From: Nyssa sinensis | Lineage: Eukaryota > Streptophyta > Magnoliopsida > Cornales > Nyssaceae | Direction: 5' to 3' | DNA length: 64,000 bases | Assembly: GCA_008638375.1 (NCBI GenBank) | Contig: CM018036.1 | Span: 3,782,392-3,846,391 of the forward strand | Part shown: piece by piece, positions 35,206 to 47,582 of the stretch | Layout: every line of letters begins with the position of its first letter | Numbering within the stretch: position 1 is the stretch's first letter | The notes under the pieces: model-generated | The model's input: the letters and a program-made list of their open reading frames with translations, nothing else | The model's database searches: none | Told to the model about the DNA's origin: nothing | Program-made: the position numbers and the translations under genes

Positions 35206-38200
35206 ATGTAGGAATAATGTTTCAAGACATAACGACGCTATTATTGGATCACAAGGCTTTCAAGGACACTGTTGATATCTTTGTCGATCGTTACAGAGAC
35301 ATGGACATCTCCGTTGTTGCTGGTATTTCTCTCTTTTAATTTTCTCACAATCTCTGTTTTTTTATTTTCCTTTCCTTTCTATATCCATGACTTTGGAGAG
35401 AACGAGAAAGATCAAATTGTTTTCCTTCTTGTCTCCTTCTCTATATTTAAAGAGAAGGGGGTTCGAGAAAAGGAACCGTGGAAATCTTTCAAAATAGAAA
35501 ATCATGGAATTTTTATTTATTTCTTCATTTTCACTAGGAAGCAAAGGGGTTTTAGTTCCTTGTTTGTTAATTTTATCTGTTCCAATTTTGGTTGGCCAAA
35601 ACTTGTTCCACTAAAAATTTTAGATATAGTAGAAAAGAAGAATTTTTTCTCCTCACTATCCTTCAGTCGCTGTTTGGTAGAATTTCTTTGAGGCTTGTTC
35701 ATCTGCATTAAATCTTTTTGGTAAGCGTTGGGGAAAACATCTGGTTTTCCAACTGAAATTTTCCTCTGTTTTTGGTTGGAGATTTTTTTTGTTCTTGAAC
35801 GGATTTTCAATTAAAACAAATGAAGTCAAACAATTCTTTTTACTCTTTACATTTTTAATTTAATTGCATAATCTGAACAAATTCGTGCATTAGGTAGTTT
35901 GTTATGATTAAATCTGGTTAGTAAGATTTTATTGGGTTGATTTGTGGTTTTGCAAAGTTAGTTATGTTTATTAGTTTTGAAATCATACAGTTAATTATTA
36001 TTACAAATGTTACGAAATCATCTTCAGTTCCATCTATTTGTCTGTCCTGCTTTGCTTAAACTGTTGTTATAGAGCTTGTGTGGAAGTTTTGAAGAGAAAA
36101 GAAAAGAAAATTCGAAACTTTGAATGTTCAGGAGACAAATGAGAAGAAAATCATTATATATTGTTTGAACAATCAGTAGAAAAGAAAAGAAAAAACAAAG
36201 TAGATATTGTTATTTGACAATTTTACCTTTTTTATTTGACAGTTGCCTAATTTTTAAATCATTCTTTTAATACTATTTTTGGTATTTAAAAAAAAATCAT
36301 TAAATTAACTCCTTTTTTTTCTCTCCAAATCATCTTCAGTTCCACTTTTGGAGAGATTGTAAAAGCCACCTTAATCACTTAAAATTTCTCTCCCAATCTT
36401 CTCCTTTCTCTACGTCATAAATATTCAAACAAGAGAAATTGGTGTCACTCCTGAATCTTCTCTTTTCTCTCCAAATCATCCCCATCAATTGTTAGTGTAA
36501 TTTCAGTGGCTTGATAAATAAAACTAAAATATATCAAATGGTAAGAAAATGCAATTTGTTAGAGGAGCTCCTTATAGGCAGTCAAAAAACCTTACAGGCT
36601 CCACCTTTAAATTGTAAATGTGGAGTAATCGGATGCCAATAGAAACTCCCTTTGTCAGATTGTAGTATTTTTTTAGGGTAGTTCAAGTTATGGTCAAAGT
36701 TTGAGACTTTCGAGGCGGAAACAAGGAAGAGTAGATGCGGAATTAGTTTGTCCCTCTCAGCCATGGGTTGAGCTGGGCTTGTCTCTCCTAGGCTCGTATT
36801 AGTGCGGTTTCGAGGTAATTAGGTTTTTTCTAATATCAAATATGTGGGTTCTTTGATATTTGATATGTGTTGTTGGGCTTTATACTCTTCTATTCATTGA
36901 ACTTTGGTTGTTATGTAAAACCTATGAATTGTAATTCAGATTGTAAGATTTTCAGTGGCATCTTGGTTTCCTAAAAGAGTGAATATATTTAATCTCTTCT
37001 ATAATTCAAAAGAAAGATATGTCACTAGCAAAAATAAATAAAAAAAACCACTATAAGAGTTGGAGTCATCACCGATCTAATTGAGCAGAAATTTAACCTA
37101 ATTTCATTAGTTGAAGAATCCTTGAGATGTTCCTATCTCTTTTCAGAGGAGATGGAAGATTGTACTTGTTTCATATGCCATCATTTGTGCAACATAGTGA
37201 TTATAATATAAAAACAAAAAAACAAAGATGTATTGCATCAGAGTCTATATAGAAATCAGTTAAACTGACTTATTTACTTGATGGGAAAAAGTTATTTTTT
37301 TTCTAACTACAACAAGAAAGTGTTCCATGTAAAAGGAAATAAAGAATTTCAGCTACATCACAATCTAGAGCTGGAAAAGTGGTGTTCAAATTGAATTGAT
37401 CATGTATTTCGATGGGAATATTTCAGGTTTTTTTTTTTTCCCTTCGAATTATTCAATAAGAAGATTTTGGAAAGCTTAACCATTTTATTTTAAGAACCAA
37501 AAAAAAAAAAAATTTGAACAGAAATATTTTGGAAAGTAGTTAGAAATTAAACAAAATAGGATCAAATAATTCTAACATGTAGAATAAGAGTTCCAAAAGC
37601 TGTTTCAATAAGTTGTTTGGATCAGTCCAAAAACTTGACCAAAGAGTTACATACTAAAGACAATGTCAATGATTAATTTTCTTATGAAACTACGTTTATA
37701 ACTTATAAGAAATGAATAAATTATTAGTATAACTCTTCCGGGCACCTAACCGATGTGTCTAACTCATAATTTGCCATTGTAGCTAGTGACTTTGCATTTT
37801 GGTGTAACGTTAGTAGTGGTCAAGTTATGTATCATGTTATAACTCCTTTAAACCAATTCTTTCTACATACTGTTTGATGCTTGCTCACTATGTCAAATTA
37901 CATTATAGGAGTTGAAGCAAGAGGATTTATATTTGGTCCTTCAATTGCCTTGGCCATTGGTGCAAAGTTTGTTCCCCTACGTAAACCAAAAAAGTTGCCA
38001 GGTAAACTTCTATAACTTAATTTTATCTTTGTTGAAAACTTGAAATTAAACCGTAAGTGGTAGTGTCTCAATGACCTTGGCAGCTTAACCAATTTAATCT
38101 TTTGTACTTGTGGAGGAACATTCAACAAGCCCATGAAATTATTTGAGTGGTTAGTCGAACACAAGGAATTTATATGTGCGGGAGTGACCAAAGCATTCAT

Positions 38201-40432
38201 TCATGAAATAGTACCATTTGATACTATCATTCGTGCTAATGGCCTCAGATGGGACAGTTCAACTTCCATGGGATGTCCAAATGTGCCCTTTGTGGATTTA
38301 GAATTTTGGCACCTATAGTGACTGAAGTTTTGGTGATAACAATGCTTCTTGAAAACTGTATCTCATTTTCTTCTTTGTTAATAGGAACCATTTCTATTTC
38401 TCTCATTTCCTACTTGAATATTTCCCAAATACTTGAAGACTAATCTTTTGATTTTTTGAATGTCTAGGAGATGTTATTTTTGAGACATATGAGCTCGAGT
38501 ATGGTGCTGATTGTTTAGAGATGCATGTTGGGGCTGTTCAACACGGGGAACGTGCATTGATCATCGATGATATAGTGGCTACAGGTGGGACCCTATCTGC
38601 AGCCATAAGTCTTTTAGGTAAGACCTGGAGGTCCTTCTATGGTTTTACTTTATCAGTTTATGATGTAAACTTAATTTCAACTGATTCCTTGGCTCTCTAA
38701 GAGGCAACTAATATGCTTAGAATTTTTATTAACTAGAACGTGTTGGGGCTGAGGTAGTTGAATGCGCATGTGTGGTTGGGTTGCCAGAGGTCAAGGTAAT
38801 GCTTCGTAAATTTCTAGTCATGCGACTTATCTTCTTCTTCTTCCTTTTTTAATAACATAAACATTGTTAAAGCTGATAATGAAAAATTATTCTTGTTCTT
38901 GTTCTTCTTTTGTAATTTAGTGGGATCACGTTTACAAAGATTTTTTTGCTTGTTGCTTAGTTTTTCATCATCATTGTGTGGCGGGTATATCTCTCATAAT
39001 GTGATGATTTAGGGCTACATTTGAACCCTAATCATATAATAGATTAACTTCAAATGTTAACGAGAGTTGGATCGATATTGTTGTATTACATTGTCATTAT
39101 CAAAATAATAAGCATGACTTATTAAGAGTGCACTTGTTTAAAAGAAATACTTCCAGATGATTTTAGGGAGAGGTTGGAGATGATGTTGCTCAAAGAATTA
39201 AAGGAAGATAAATTAAGTGGAGAAATGCTTCAGGCATATTGTGTGATTGACATATGCATCTAAAATTGCAAGATGAGTTCTATAAAACAATTATTATTAG
39301 ACTAGCCATGCTTTTATGAGAAAGTGTTAGGCTACTAGGAAACAATATGTTCAAAAAATGAGTGTAGCCGAAATATAGATGCTGAGATATATGTATAGTA
39401 AGACAAGAAATGATAAATTAAACATGAATGCATTCGTAGATGGTGGAAGTAGCACTTAATAGAGATAAAATGAGAAAGAAATTATACATTTTACTAGTAA
39501 AAAAAAAAAAAGGAGAAAGAAATCGACGAAGATGGTTTAGTCACATACATTGAAGACTAATTATTGAACCTAGTGAGAAAGAATGACATGATTCACAGTA
39601 TTAGAAGAGGAAAATCAACAGGTATGATAGCGTATAGTTTGATTGAGGTTATGATCCTCACGTAAGAGCAGGATGGCTAAATAGGATTTATGTAACCGGC
39701 CTCAAATAGTTAGGAAAATGTTTAGCTTCCTTCTTGCTAGTTGTAGAGGATATTCTCGTATTAACTTGTCTACTGACAGTAAGTTAATTGATAAATGTAT
39801 TTGGCCTTGGTTAGATACAATGGTTTTATTCATCTATTTGTTTTATTCAGTTTCCACAAATATGGCAATCTATAGGTTTTATAAAACCTTAAAACAAGTG
39901 GACACATTTGAGAACTCGTCTTACCGTACAAGTAGATGCCAACCATAGGAATGTCAAATACAAGATTCTAAGAAAAATCAAACTACTCGTGTTAGTCCGA
40001 TGTGAAGTGTTTTCAGAGGTTTGTGATTTGATGGGGTCTGCATGATTGATTGTGTGATCATTAGGTTGTCGTAGACCGGATCATAGATTGCAAGTCATCT
40101 GCAATCTACACTAAGTACAACTAATCGGGTAATAATTTTGCCTTATTTTTTTTATTTAACATCTTTTATTAAGAAACAAAACTTTAATATTTCTTATTAT
40201 TGCAATGTTGATATATATTACAATGATGGTGTCACATCGTATCTGGTTTTCCTCTAATTTTTTTTCTGTCTTAATTGTTTTCGTGTTAAATTTGTTGCTT
40301 TGATTAAAATTTGAGTGATATTTACAATCTAGTTGTTTATACTGTTGTATTTTTTCCCCATAAATTCAATAATTGCATCTTTTGCAGGGACGGTGCAGCC
40401 TGAATGGGAAGTCAGCTATATATCCTTGTTGA
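35007..40432 (+). CDS. APT2: Adenine phosphoribosyltransferase, APT2 type, six exons; +1 frameshift in last exon
   Basis: The enzyme converts adenine and PRPP to AMP (purine salvage) and also acts on cytokinin bases. Exons: 35007-35097, 35212-35322, 37909-38001, 38468-38617, 38737-38795 and 40388-40432, all GT-AG. The protein begins [17 protein letters not shown], which matches the APT2 N terminus rather than APT1/APT3. It continues with [45 protein letters not shown] and the PRPP-binding signature [13 protein letters not shown] (exon 4), then [20 protein letters not shown]. Exon 6 reads GRCSLNGKS, then shifts: one extra G at 40415 gives AIYPC and a TGA at 40430. Without it the frame reads LYILVEPRQ and stops at 40443, the normal family ending. 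The written frame is 182 residues, against about 186 unshifted. Active-site residues lie upstream, so partial function is possible. Confidence 0.93.
35179..35204 (+). repeat. (GT)13 at the 3' end of APT2 intron 1
   Basis: The GT run ends 7 bases before the acceptor AG (35210-35211) of a 114-base intron, where a pyrimidine tract would normally be. Confidence 0.9.
35323..37908 (+). other. APT2 intron 2 (2.6 kb)
   Basis: No coding sequence. A stretch at about 36070-36480 begins purine-rich (GAAGAGAAAAGAAAAG) and ends with a loosely inverted pyrimidine-rich part (CTTCTCTTTTCTCTCC), so it may be a degenerate MITE. Confidence 0.4.
39130..39700 (+). pseudogene. Degenerate LINE reverse-transcriptase C-terminal fragment in APT2 intron 5
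   Basis: With several frame changes the plus strand reads fragments such as [31 protein letters not shown] and RRWFSHIH, then KRKIN and HVRAGWL. This order matches the C-terminal tail of plant RTE/L1-like LINE polyproteins (FYRT-IRPAMLYG, MRMLRWMCG, RLRWFGHV). It has many stops and no function. Confidence 0.65.
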
Positions 40433-40445
40433 GCCTCGCCAATAG

Positions 40446-40790
40446 AGAATTGTTGATGTGGTATCGTTCCATTGTTCTTTTAATGTTAAATAAAGAAATG
40501 TTTATTCCAGAAGCATTAACTTTTCTGTAAAGAAGAAATCCTTATTTACTTAGTTGACTTGCCTGAAGTTTTGTGAATCATCATCGTCATCTTCTCTATG
40601 AAATTTAATATATCTAAATATTGTTGAAGTCTATCAAGTCCTTGTTTACGCCCTCTCCTACTCTTCCATTTGTAAAGGATTTGAATTATGAATTTTATAG
40701 CATTTTCTCGCCTGATCAATGCTTCAGATATCTCAAGAGATCCAATGTCGCCGATTAAGTGAACTAGTTATTGGTATACTACTAGTATCT
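40446..40790 (+). other. APT2 3' flank
   Basis: Probable 3' untranslated region and flank. No other gene is seen. Confidence 0.4.
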
Positions 40791-43700
40791 GTCACGACTC
40801 GCAACTCACCCTCTACGGATTAACGAATCGCAACCATTCGATTCAGCCCTTTTGCCGAACCAAACCTATTCATCTTGTTGCACTATTTTTAGTGCAACTA
40901 ACATGTAACATAGCGAAAGACAATAAAGTAAAAGGTCACATGTTTATACCAGTCTGTCAACATGCAACTAACATGTAACATAAGCGGAAGACAATAAAGT
41001 AAAAGGTCACATGTTTATACCAGTATGTCAACATTAAAGTATGGTCTGTAAAATTTTTAATCACCACCTCAGACTGTGAATACACGGGAGTGCTACAAGA
41101 CTGAATTACTATTATCTTTACTTGTAAAAAATGTCCAATCTCAAGCTAGTGTCTCTTACCTTCTATTCTCTATATCATTCCCTAAAAATATATATAAATC
41201 GGAGTGAGTAATACAAGCTTAGTAAGTAAGTTCCTTTACTCTGTCATGTATACAAAATCTGAAAGGAAACTGAATAATTAAGATAAAATAGTCACATCAT
41301 AGCAAGAATCATAACTCATCAATGATCATCCAAGGATCAGGAATGATAACAATACAAATAACTTATCAATGAATTTCAAATGATCAAGAATAGTGACGAT
41401 CACCATAACTCAACAAAGTATATCAATTGATTAGGGATACAATTGATAATCTAGTATCAACTATGGCTCATCAGGAATAATAACAATCAAGCTCGTCAAT
41501 GAATCTCAAATAATCATAGTAAGCACCCAATAAACGCCGAGTATCTACCTGATCATTCATACAAGAACATGATCAGACAATGAATCTCAATAAAAAGATA
41601 GTGATGTTAAATTTGGTAGATGCTATAAACTACGGGATCTGGCTACCCCCTGTGTGTATAAGCATTGAGCTCAATCATGTAAAACTAGTCCCCATACTCG
41701 GGACAGGACCCCATACTTGGGTCAATACTACTCATCCAGATGGAGTTGTGATTGAGCACAAATCTGGCACTGATAAAAATGTCAAGATCATGCTACCTCC
41801 ACGGAGAAGAATGTGGAATATAATTGGTTCAAGACAACATAATGTAACTATAGCTTTTTACGGCTATGTTATCGGGCTGCCGAGAACATCATCTGGCCCC
41901 TCTTAGCCTTACGTACAAGTGTACAGAATGGTCCTTTGCACAAATGTACGGAATCTCACGATCAAGATATAACATCATCAAATGATATAGAAATCAAGAG
42001 CAAGATACAACATCATGGCTAAGCTATTCCAATGGAAAACAATATTACATAATGGAATCATAAAGAATCTGATATGATAAATAAGAGTACAAATGCGTAT
42101 AGAAAAACTGTGACATGGCTAGGACTATACTACATGCAAAGGTTGGGTATTACTTACATTCTACTGTCCCAAGTAAATCAAACTATTCATTTTTCTTCCA
42201 ACGTTCCTGTCATTCGAAAAATATAACTCAGTCTATAGCCATAATAAATGTGTTCAAATATATCTACCATTGCTTTAAGTATTTTATTTACTAATTTGGG
42301 CCTCGTCATTGCTTTTGGAACATCGAATAAAATTAGTTTCGGCTTTTACGGGTCTAAATTTGGACGCCTAGATTGAAAAAGGCAAAATTATCATTTTGCA
42401 CTTTTACATGTCTTCCATTCCCGGGACCTCTTTTCATAATTTGACCTTATCATTGAGTTCAGAATATCCAAGCTAATAAAAATTGACTATTCATTTGCCT
42501 CATTTGGAGTCCATTTGACTCATTTTTATTTAGGACAATTTTATACTTTTTTTATTTAAATATTATTAAATTAATATTAAATTCATTGACTGTTGGGTCA
42601 CAGCGTAACAGCTCCACAAGGAGCATTTCTAAAAGTCATTCCACGAACATTTTTAAGTACCTGTTGTACTAAAGAAGATCAACGTCCATTCCTATGGTCT
42701 TATCCTTTTTTAACAGTTAAACTATGTACATTAGTCAACACCACAACAAAAAGATAATCAACTACATAGTTTATTTTCTTATTCTACAAAATTAATTTAT
42801 CTAAGGAACAATAATCAAGCTGGAAACAACCACATCTATAGCACAGAAAATGAGCTAAAACCAACTTACAGTTTTTTTTTTTTATTTATTTTTTCATTTT
42901 CTGCATGTACTAAACTTTTTTCCAATCAATAAATTTAAGTTTCGTGCATAAAATCATAGATTTCCAAGTTCTTCGTCGAACTTGCAATTATCATTTTCTC
43001 GCTCATTTTTACTTTATTTTTGTTCATTCTTTTACAATGTAAAGCTCATAACTTGCTTAACATAACCATATAAATAATTTAAACAAATACTCATAGATTC
43101 TAAAAACTGCTATGAGATTTGACTTACCAAATTTTATGAGATTTTCTCCTCTTTTTGTTTTCTTGACTTTGCCGCTCCACCTTTTCTTCCTGCTTCTTTT
43201 TCCTTCTTCTTTTCTTTTCTTCCTTTTTCCTCTCTTCCTCTGCGTCTCAGCTCACTCTCTCTCCTTCAGTGTTTCTCTATTTCTCTCTTCCACTGACCTT
43301 AAGGTCGGTGGCTACTGTCACCTGCCTTTTCCCTTTTTTTTTTAGTTGAAAACACCACACACGCACACACGGCTGCATGCAGCCTCCACTCCAAACGCAC
43401 ACACCACACACATATCATACGCTGACATATATACCTAATTTATTTTTTTTCTTCTTTTCCTTTTTCCTGATTTACCTCTTTTCTTTTTTATTTATTTATT
43501 TATTTATATATAATATTAATTTTTCCCATTTTGGTTTCGAGGTCGCCTTGTTTTGGTCATTTCTCAATTCACGTGTCGTATTTGACAATTGACTGTCGCT
43601 TACCCATTTTTACATTTAATTCTTGGCTTACAGTTATCACAGTCAATATTTTGGACAATATAATATTTCAATTTCATTTTTTAAACTTTATTCATGTCAG

Positions 43701-43800
43701 ACTTTAGCTTACAGTTCGGAGTCACATGTCTTGACCCGTCTAACCCGGGTCAGATACCGTCTAACTCAGGTCGGTACCACCTAACTCGGGTCGGGGTATT
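40791..43800. mobile_element. Candidate long solo LTR or LTR-derived repeat
   Basis: The left edge starts TGTCACGACTCGCAACTCAC and the right edge ends ACTCGGGTCGGGGTATTATA, a pairing of TGTCACGAC and GGGTCGGGGTATTA(CA) that I associate with Gypsy-type plant LTRs. Inside are a 70-bp tandem duplication and repeat-like phrases. A 108-codon frame (41580-41906) has no domain. No target-site duplication is visible, and the last CA is lost or mutated. Confidence 0.45.
40895..41035. repeat. Tandem duplication, unit 70-71 bp
   Basis: Both copies read CAACTAACATGTAACATA, AAGACAATAAAGTAAAAGGT and CACATGTTTATACCAGT. They are nearly identical. Confidence 0.92.
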
Positions 43801-44289
43801 ATATTGCATTATGTCTCTGACTCTATTAAATTCTTTTTTGTGCAGAGTCATTCATGTTCCTAACCTGTTGGCTACATTTGGTACTTTTACTGTTTTTTTT
43901 TTTGTGCTTAGAATTTTGATGTTTGTCCTTCCAGAAACCTACTCAATATGCTAGCAGTATAAATGTTGTGTTAAACAATGATGTATTAATTTTGAATTCA
44001 AATCTTTGGAAAGCCTTTGAAGTGCTAGCATATTAAGCACTCTTTTCTTTCTCCAGCTTGGAGATATGTTCTTTTGCTGAGTCATGTACCTTGTTCCATC
44101 ATAAAATGACATTCTTTATGCAAAGTGTTGTTACCAATTTCTGATCAAGTATGATTTCTTCCAAGGCTTACCCCATAAAATGGAACTTAAAGATGTTACC
44201 GGATTGGCGCAGTGATGGCTGCTTCAATGATTGAGTAAGAATAAGCTTAAAAGAGGGATGATGTGTAATCAAAAGAACGTAGCCCAAAT
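43801..44289. other. Unassigned intergenic sequence
   Basis: Nothing recognised beyond unique-looking, moderately AT-rich DNA. Confidence 0.35.
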
Positions 44290-44870
44290 TAGGGTGTGCC
44301 TTTTCCCCTTCTTGTAGGGTGAGTTCTTACCAATCCCTTGTTGGATTCTGGTTCTCAACACAGGTCTGGACTCAAACTTCATAATTCAGACACTGATCTG
44401 ATCTAGGGTGCCGAATTGACGATGCACCGATGTGGGACCCTTCAAATCTACATAGGCACCAAGGTTGGACTTTTTGGACCTGAGACACGTGTTAGATTTA
44501 TAAATTAGTACCTGAATATTGTTGCAAATTAGTGAAACTTACTGTCATATTCTGGACGTCAGAAGTTGCTGAATTAGTCTTTGCTGAATAAGTCTAGTTA
44601 GTTTTAAGTTTTCCATTTATTTAGGAAACTGATGTTATCTTCCTTTTATTTAGGAGTTAGTGACTTTTATTTAGGCAAATAAATTCAAAAGACACAGTGT
44701 TGGTTGAGATTTTTTAGGACAGTTTTAGTATTTATAAGGTTGTAATTATTGTTCAGATATTCATTGAGTAATACAATTCAGTTCAGTTTCAGCAAATCAT
44801 CTTTGCTTTCTCTTTGGCTATTTCCCGTCTTTATATTTTTACAGATATGGCATATGGGATCTGGATATTT
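44290..44870 (+). mobile_element. Possible Copia-type LTR remnant
   Basis: It contains TTTATAAGGTTGTAATTATT and then ATTCATTGAGTAATACAATTCAG, a common shape for the transcript end region of plant Copia LTRs. Repeated TTATTTAGGA phrases precede it. Neither edge is defined and no internal domains follow. Confidence 0.35.
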
Positions 44871-46456
44871 GGTGCCACTATTACAATCCTTCTTGCGATT
44901 TACTATTAAATTTCTATACATAAGTGTCATTAATTAGAAGAATTTGCCCTAACCGGAAAACCCTCTCTTGACCCGGGCATCAGGTACTAATGTATACTAA
45001 TAAATCCCTTCATTCAGGCAAGTTAAATGAATGCTATGACAAACAAAAGAAGGAAAAAAGAGAGAAGGCAATGTGAGGCAACAATCTAAACAAACTGAAA
45101 AGAACAGAGAGCAAGAACACTCTCAAAAGTGTATTAGTGACAAGGTAAACCATACAAAATAATTGACAAGGTAAATCATACAAACGAAAGAAACAAGAAA
45201 AAAAAGGTTGTGTGAGACCAAATTCAAAACTATTCTTTTTGAATTGCTAATAGCATGGAGAAGAATTAGGTCCATTGACATGGTTTATGAACCCAACAAA
45301 TGACATTTTGTGATGTGAAGGAATGTTTTTTTCTTTTTCTCTCCTAAATGTATGACATTATGTTCAGATGATAGGATATTATTAGTCGGGTTCAGTTTTT
45401 TGACAGAAGCTAGCTAGGGTTTCTAGTGTTGGAGTCTCTTGGGATCAATTATTCGGTGGTCCTTTAGGATTACGGTCATGCGTGCGTTACCTATCATCTA
45501 GTCTTTCGGACTATTTTGACAGAGCCATTGAATATTTTTCTCTGGTGTGTTGATGGACATCATAGACATTGTTGATTACAAACTTTTATTCAATCTACTA
45601 ATATTTCATTTTTGTGAGCTAATAACTTAATATCTAATAAGAGAACTTACATGTTTTTTTTTTTTTTGGGTCAAAGATAGTGATATTTAGTTTTTGTCAG
45701 ACTAATTCAGATATTTAGTTTTTTTGTCAGACTAATTCACTCTTTATAAATGAGTTATTCAGAACTGCAAGCATGTAAATTGAATTCAATATTTTTGAAT
45801 TTATGATATGTCTTTAAGCCGATTCGTCCACCATCCCATCTGGGCTATTTCACTTATTAGCACATTCGAATGTGTATCAAATGTAATATCATGTAAGAGG
45901 CAAGGCAACAACATGAAGGGATTGATCAAACGGCGGATTAAGTGTGATTCAAAGTGTGGTCCACAACCAACCATCAAAGGCCTTACTTTTTGGGCACAGC
46001 TTAAGCATTTGACTGCATTTTTTTCCCTCCCGTTTGAACAAAGTTTTGCTCAATATTACCTGAAGCTTGGTCCAAATTGGAACTCAGCAGCAGCAACTGG
46101 TCCGACATTAAAAAACTACAATGATTGCTCAACACTATCTCCTGTATAAAGGAAAGCTTCCTAATCCTCAAAAACAAACTATATTTCTTTTGACTCCGGA
46201 TCAATAATGAAAGAAGGAAAATAATTGATTGATTACAAAAACTAAACACCATCAGAGATGGGAATATAGATAGATACTCAATTGAATCTCTCACAAGATC
46301 AAAATCATTTGTAAATGTTCCGCAGAATAGACACCACCAGTTCATATCAAATTGAAAAAGGAAACAATTTTTTATTAAAACGAAAAATCTTATCACATCG
46401 AACCTCAAAAGTCCCTAATTTGATCCCCCAAATCCACGCTGGTAATCTATCGAATC
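44871..46456. other. Unassigned sequence downstream of SDHAF4
   Basis: No gene is recognised. The part nearest 46457 is probably the 3' untranslated region of the minus-strand SDHAF4 gene. Frames at 45808-46149 (plus) and 46001-46408 (minus) overlap each other and match no family. Confidence 0.4.
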
Positions 46457-46819
46457 TCAGAAATCAGAGCAGCGACCGTTTCGTTCCCAATCACCGTAGC
46501 GAGTGGGCTCGGGGCCTCTCGGTCCTCCGATCTCACCGGTCTCTTTGTTTATGTCAACATCATCTCCTTCATCTTCATCATCACGATCATCATCGTCTTT
46601 TTCATTTTGAATCTTCTCTTTGTTTTCTGAGCTTTCTCCTTGTTTGTTGGGATTCTCTTGATACTGCTGCTGATGATGATGAGCCGAAGAGCATATGAGT
46701 CGACTTGTCGTGTTCGAACCGGAGAGAGTCACCACTTCAGATCTCACGTAAGATAACCCTAGCTTCGGTGTGGACAGCTCAATTGCCGATTTGAACAGAC
46801 AGCCCAGATTTCTCGCCAT
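46457..46819 (-). CDS. SDHAF4: Succinate dehydrogenase assembly factor 4, mitochondrial
   Basis: SDHAF4 binds the flavinylated SdhA subunit in the mitochondrial matrix and helps assemble complex II. It is a single-exon gene of 120 residues from ATG 46819 to TGA 46457. The N terminus ([15 protein letters not shown]..) is basic and hydroxylated, like a mitochondrial presequence. The middle is low complexity (HHHQQQ, then an acidic run [13 protein letters not shown]). The C terminus holds the diagnostic DUF1674 block, [20 protein letters not shown] followed by NGRCSDF. The length suits plant members. It is divergently oriented to the DnaJ gene, with 3.8 kb between starts. An opposite-strand frame (46315-46698) is a shadow. 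Confidence 0.93.
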   Translation of the reverse strand: MARNLGCLFKSAIELSTPKLGLSYVRSEVVTLSGSNTTSRLICSSAHHHQQQYQENPNKQGESSENKEKIQNEKDDDDRDDEDEGDDVDINKETGEIGGPRGPEPTRYGDWERNGRCSDF

Positions 46820-46993
46820 ACTTTTTCGTCTCCTCAGAAAGCCAGATATCCCTCACCCTTCTCGCTTTCTCACCAACTGATCTGAGAGACCGGCGCGCGA
46901 TATGTTCTTTACGTTTTTGCATATGTTGTCGTGTTCGGGTGTTGCGACACCACGTGTTTAAAAATGAACGTTAGTGCAACAGTGTGCCACCTC

Positions 46994-47015
46994 AAAACCC
47001 TAACCCTAACCCTAA
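46994..47015 (-). promoter_or_regulatory. Telomere-like (telo-box) motif upstream of SDHAF4
   Basis: AAAACCCTAACCCTAACCCTAA has three CCCTAA units about 175 bp upstream of the SDHAF4 start. Telo boxes (AAACCCTAA) are established promoter elements of plant growth and translation genes. A short interstitial telomere relic would look the same. Confidence 0.6.
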
Positions 47016-47019
47016 TCTT

Positions 47020-47253
47020 GAATTCAGTTGATCAATTACAAAATCAAAGACGAAGGATTGATATGATACGATCTGAATAGGATTTGAACAAATTCGAAAT
47101 AAGAGCAGCGATGGAACAATGTCTGCAATTGTTTCCGGAATTCAGTTGATCGATTACAAAATCAAAGACGGAGGATTGATATGATACGATCTAAATAGGA
47201 TTTGAACAAATTCGAAATAAGAGCAGCGATTGAACAATGTCTGCAATTGTGTG
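47020..47253. repeat. 118-bp tandem duplication
   Basis: Copies start at 47020 and 47138 (GAATTCAGTTGATC-ATTACA) and run to GTCTGCAATTGT. Fewer than about ten differences are seen. It lies directly upstream of the telomere-like motif and the SDHAF4 promoter. Confidence 0.93.
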
Positions 47254-47582
47254 CGGCGAGAGATCTTTCGACCTCTCCTGTTCCTTGCTCTTCTTCAACA
47301 TTAGTATCGCACTTCCTTCAACTGTGAAATTTTATGGTTTTATAAAAAATGAGAAGAAAATTTCAATTGATTTTAGTTTTATAGAACTTTTGGTCTTAGA
47401 TATTCAAAATTGTCTGTAAAAGTTTGTCAAAAAAATTATTATTTAAATTATGGGTAATTGAAAATTCATTAATTCTAAAAAGTATGTAAAAGTGTACAAT
47501 TTTATAGTTCAGATTAGTTTGTTTACCTTTATTTTTTGACCAAATTTTGATAACAATTGAATCAATGTAAAAGGCATATAAT

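Noticed and set aside
35272..35691. 139-codon plus-strand frame overlapping APT2 exon 2
   Set aside because: It is in a different frame from the APT2 protein and lies mostly in intron 2. No domain.
41580..41906. 108-codon plus-strand open frame
   Set aside because: It lies inside LTR-like repeat sequence, has no recognisable domain and no plausible neighbours.
44206..44260. TGGCGCAGTGATGG, a tRNA or SINE A-box-like word
   Set aside because: No matching B box at the right distance, no cloverleaf and no target duplication.
46315..46698. 127-codon plus-strand frame opposite SDHAF4
   Set aside because: Antisense shadow of the SDHAF4 coding sequence. Its His/Ser-rich part mirrors the acidic run of the real protein.
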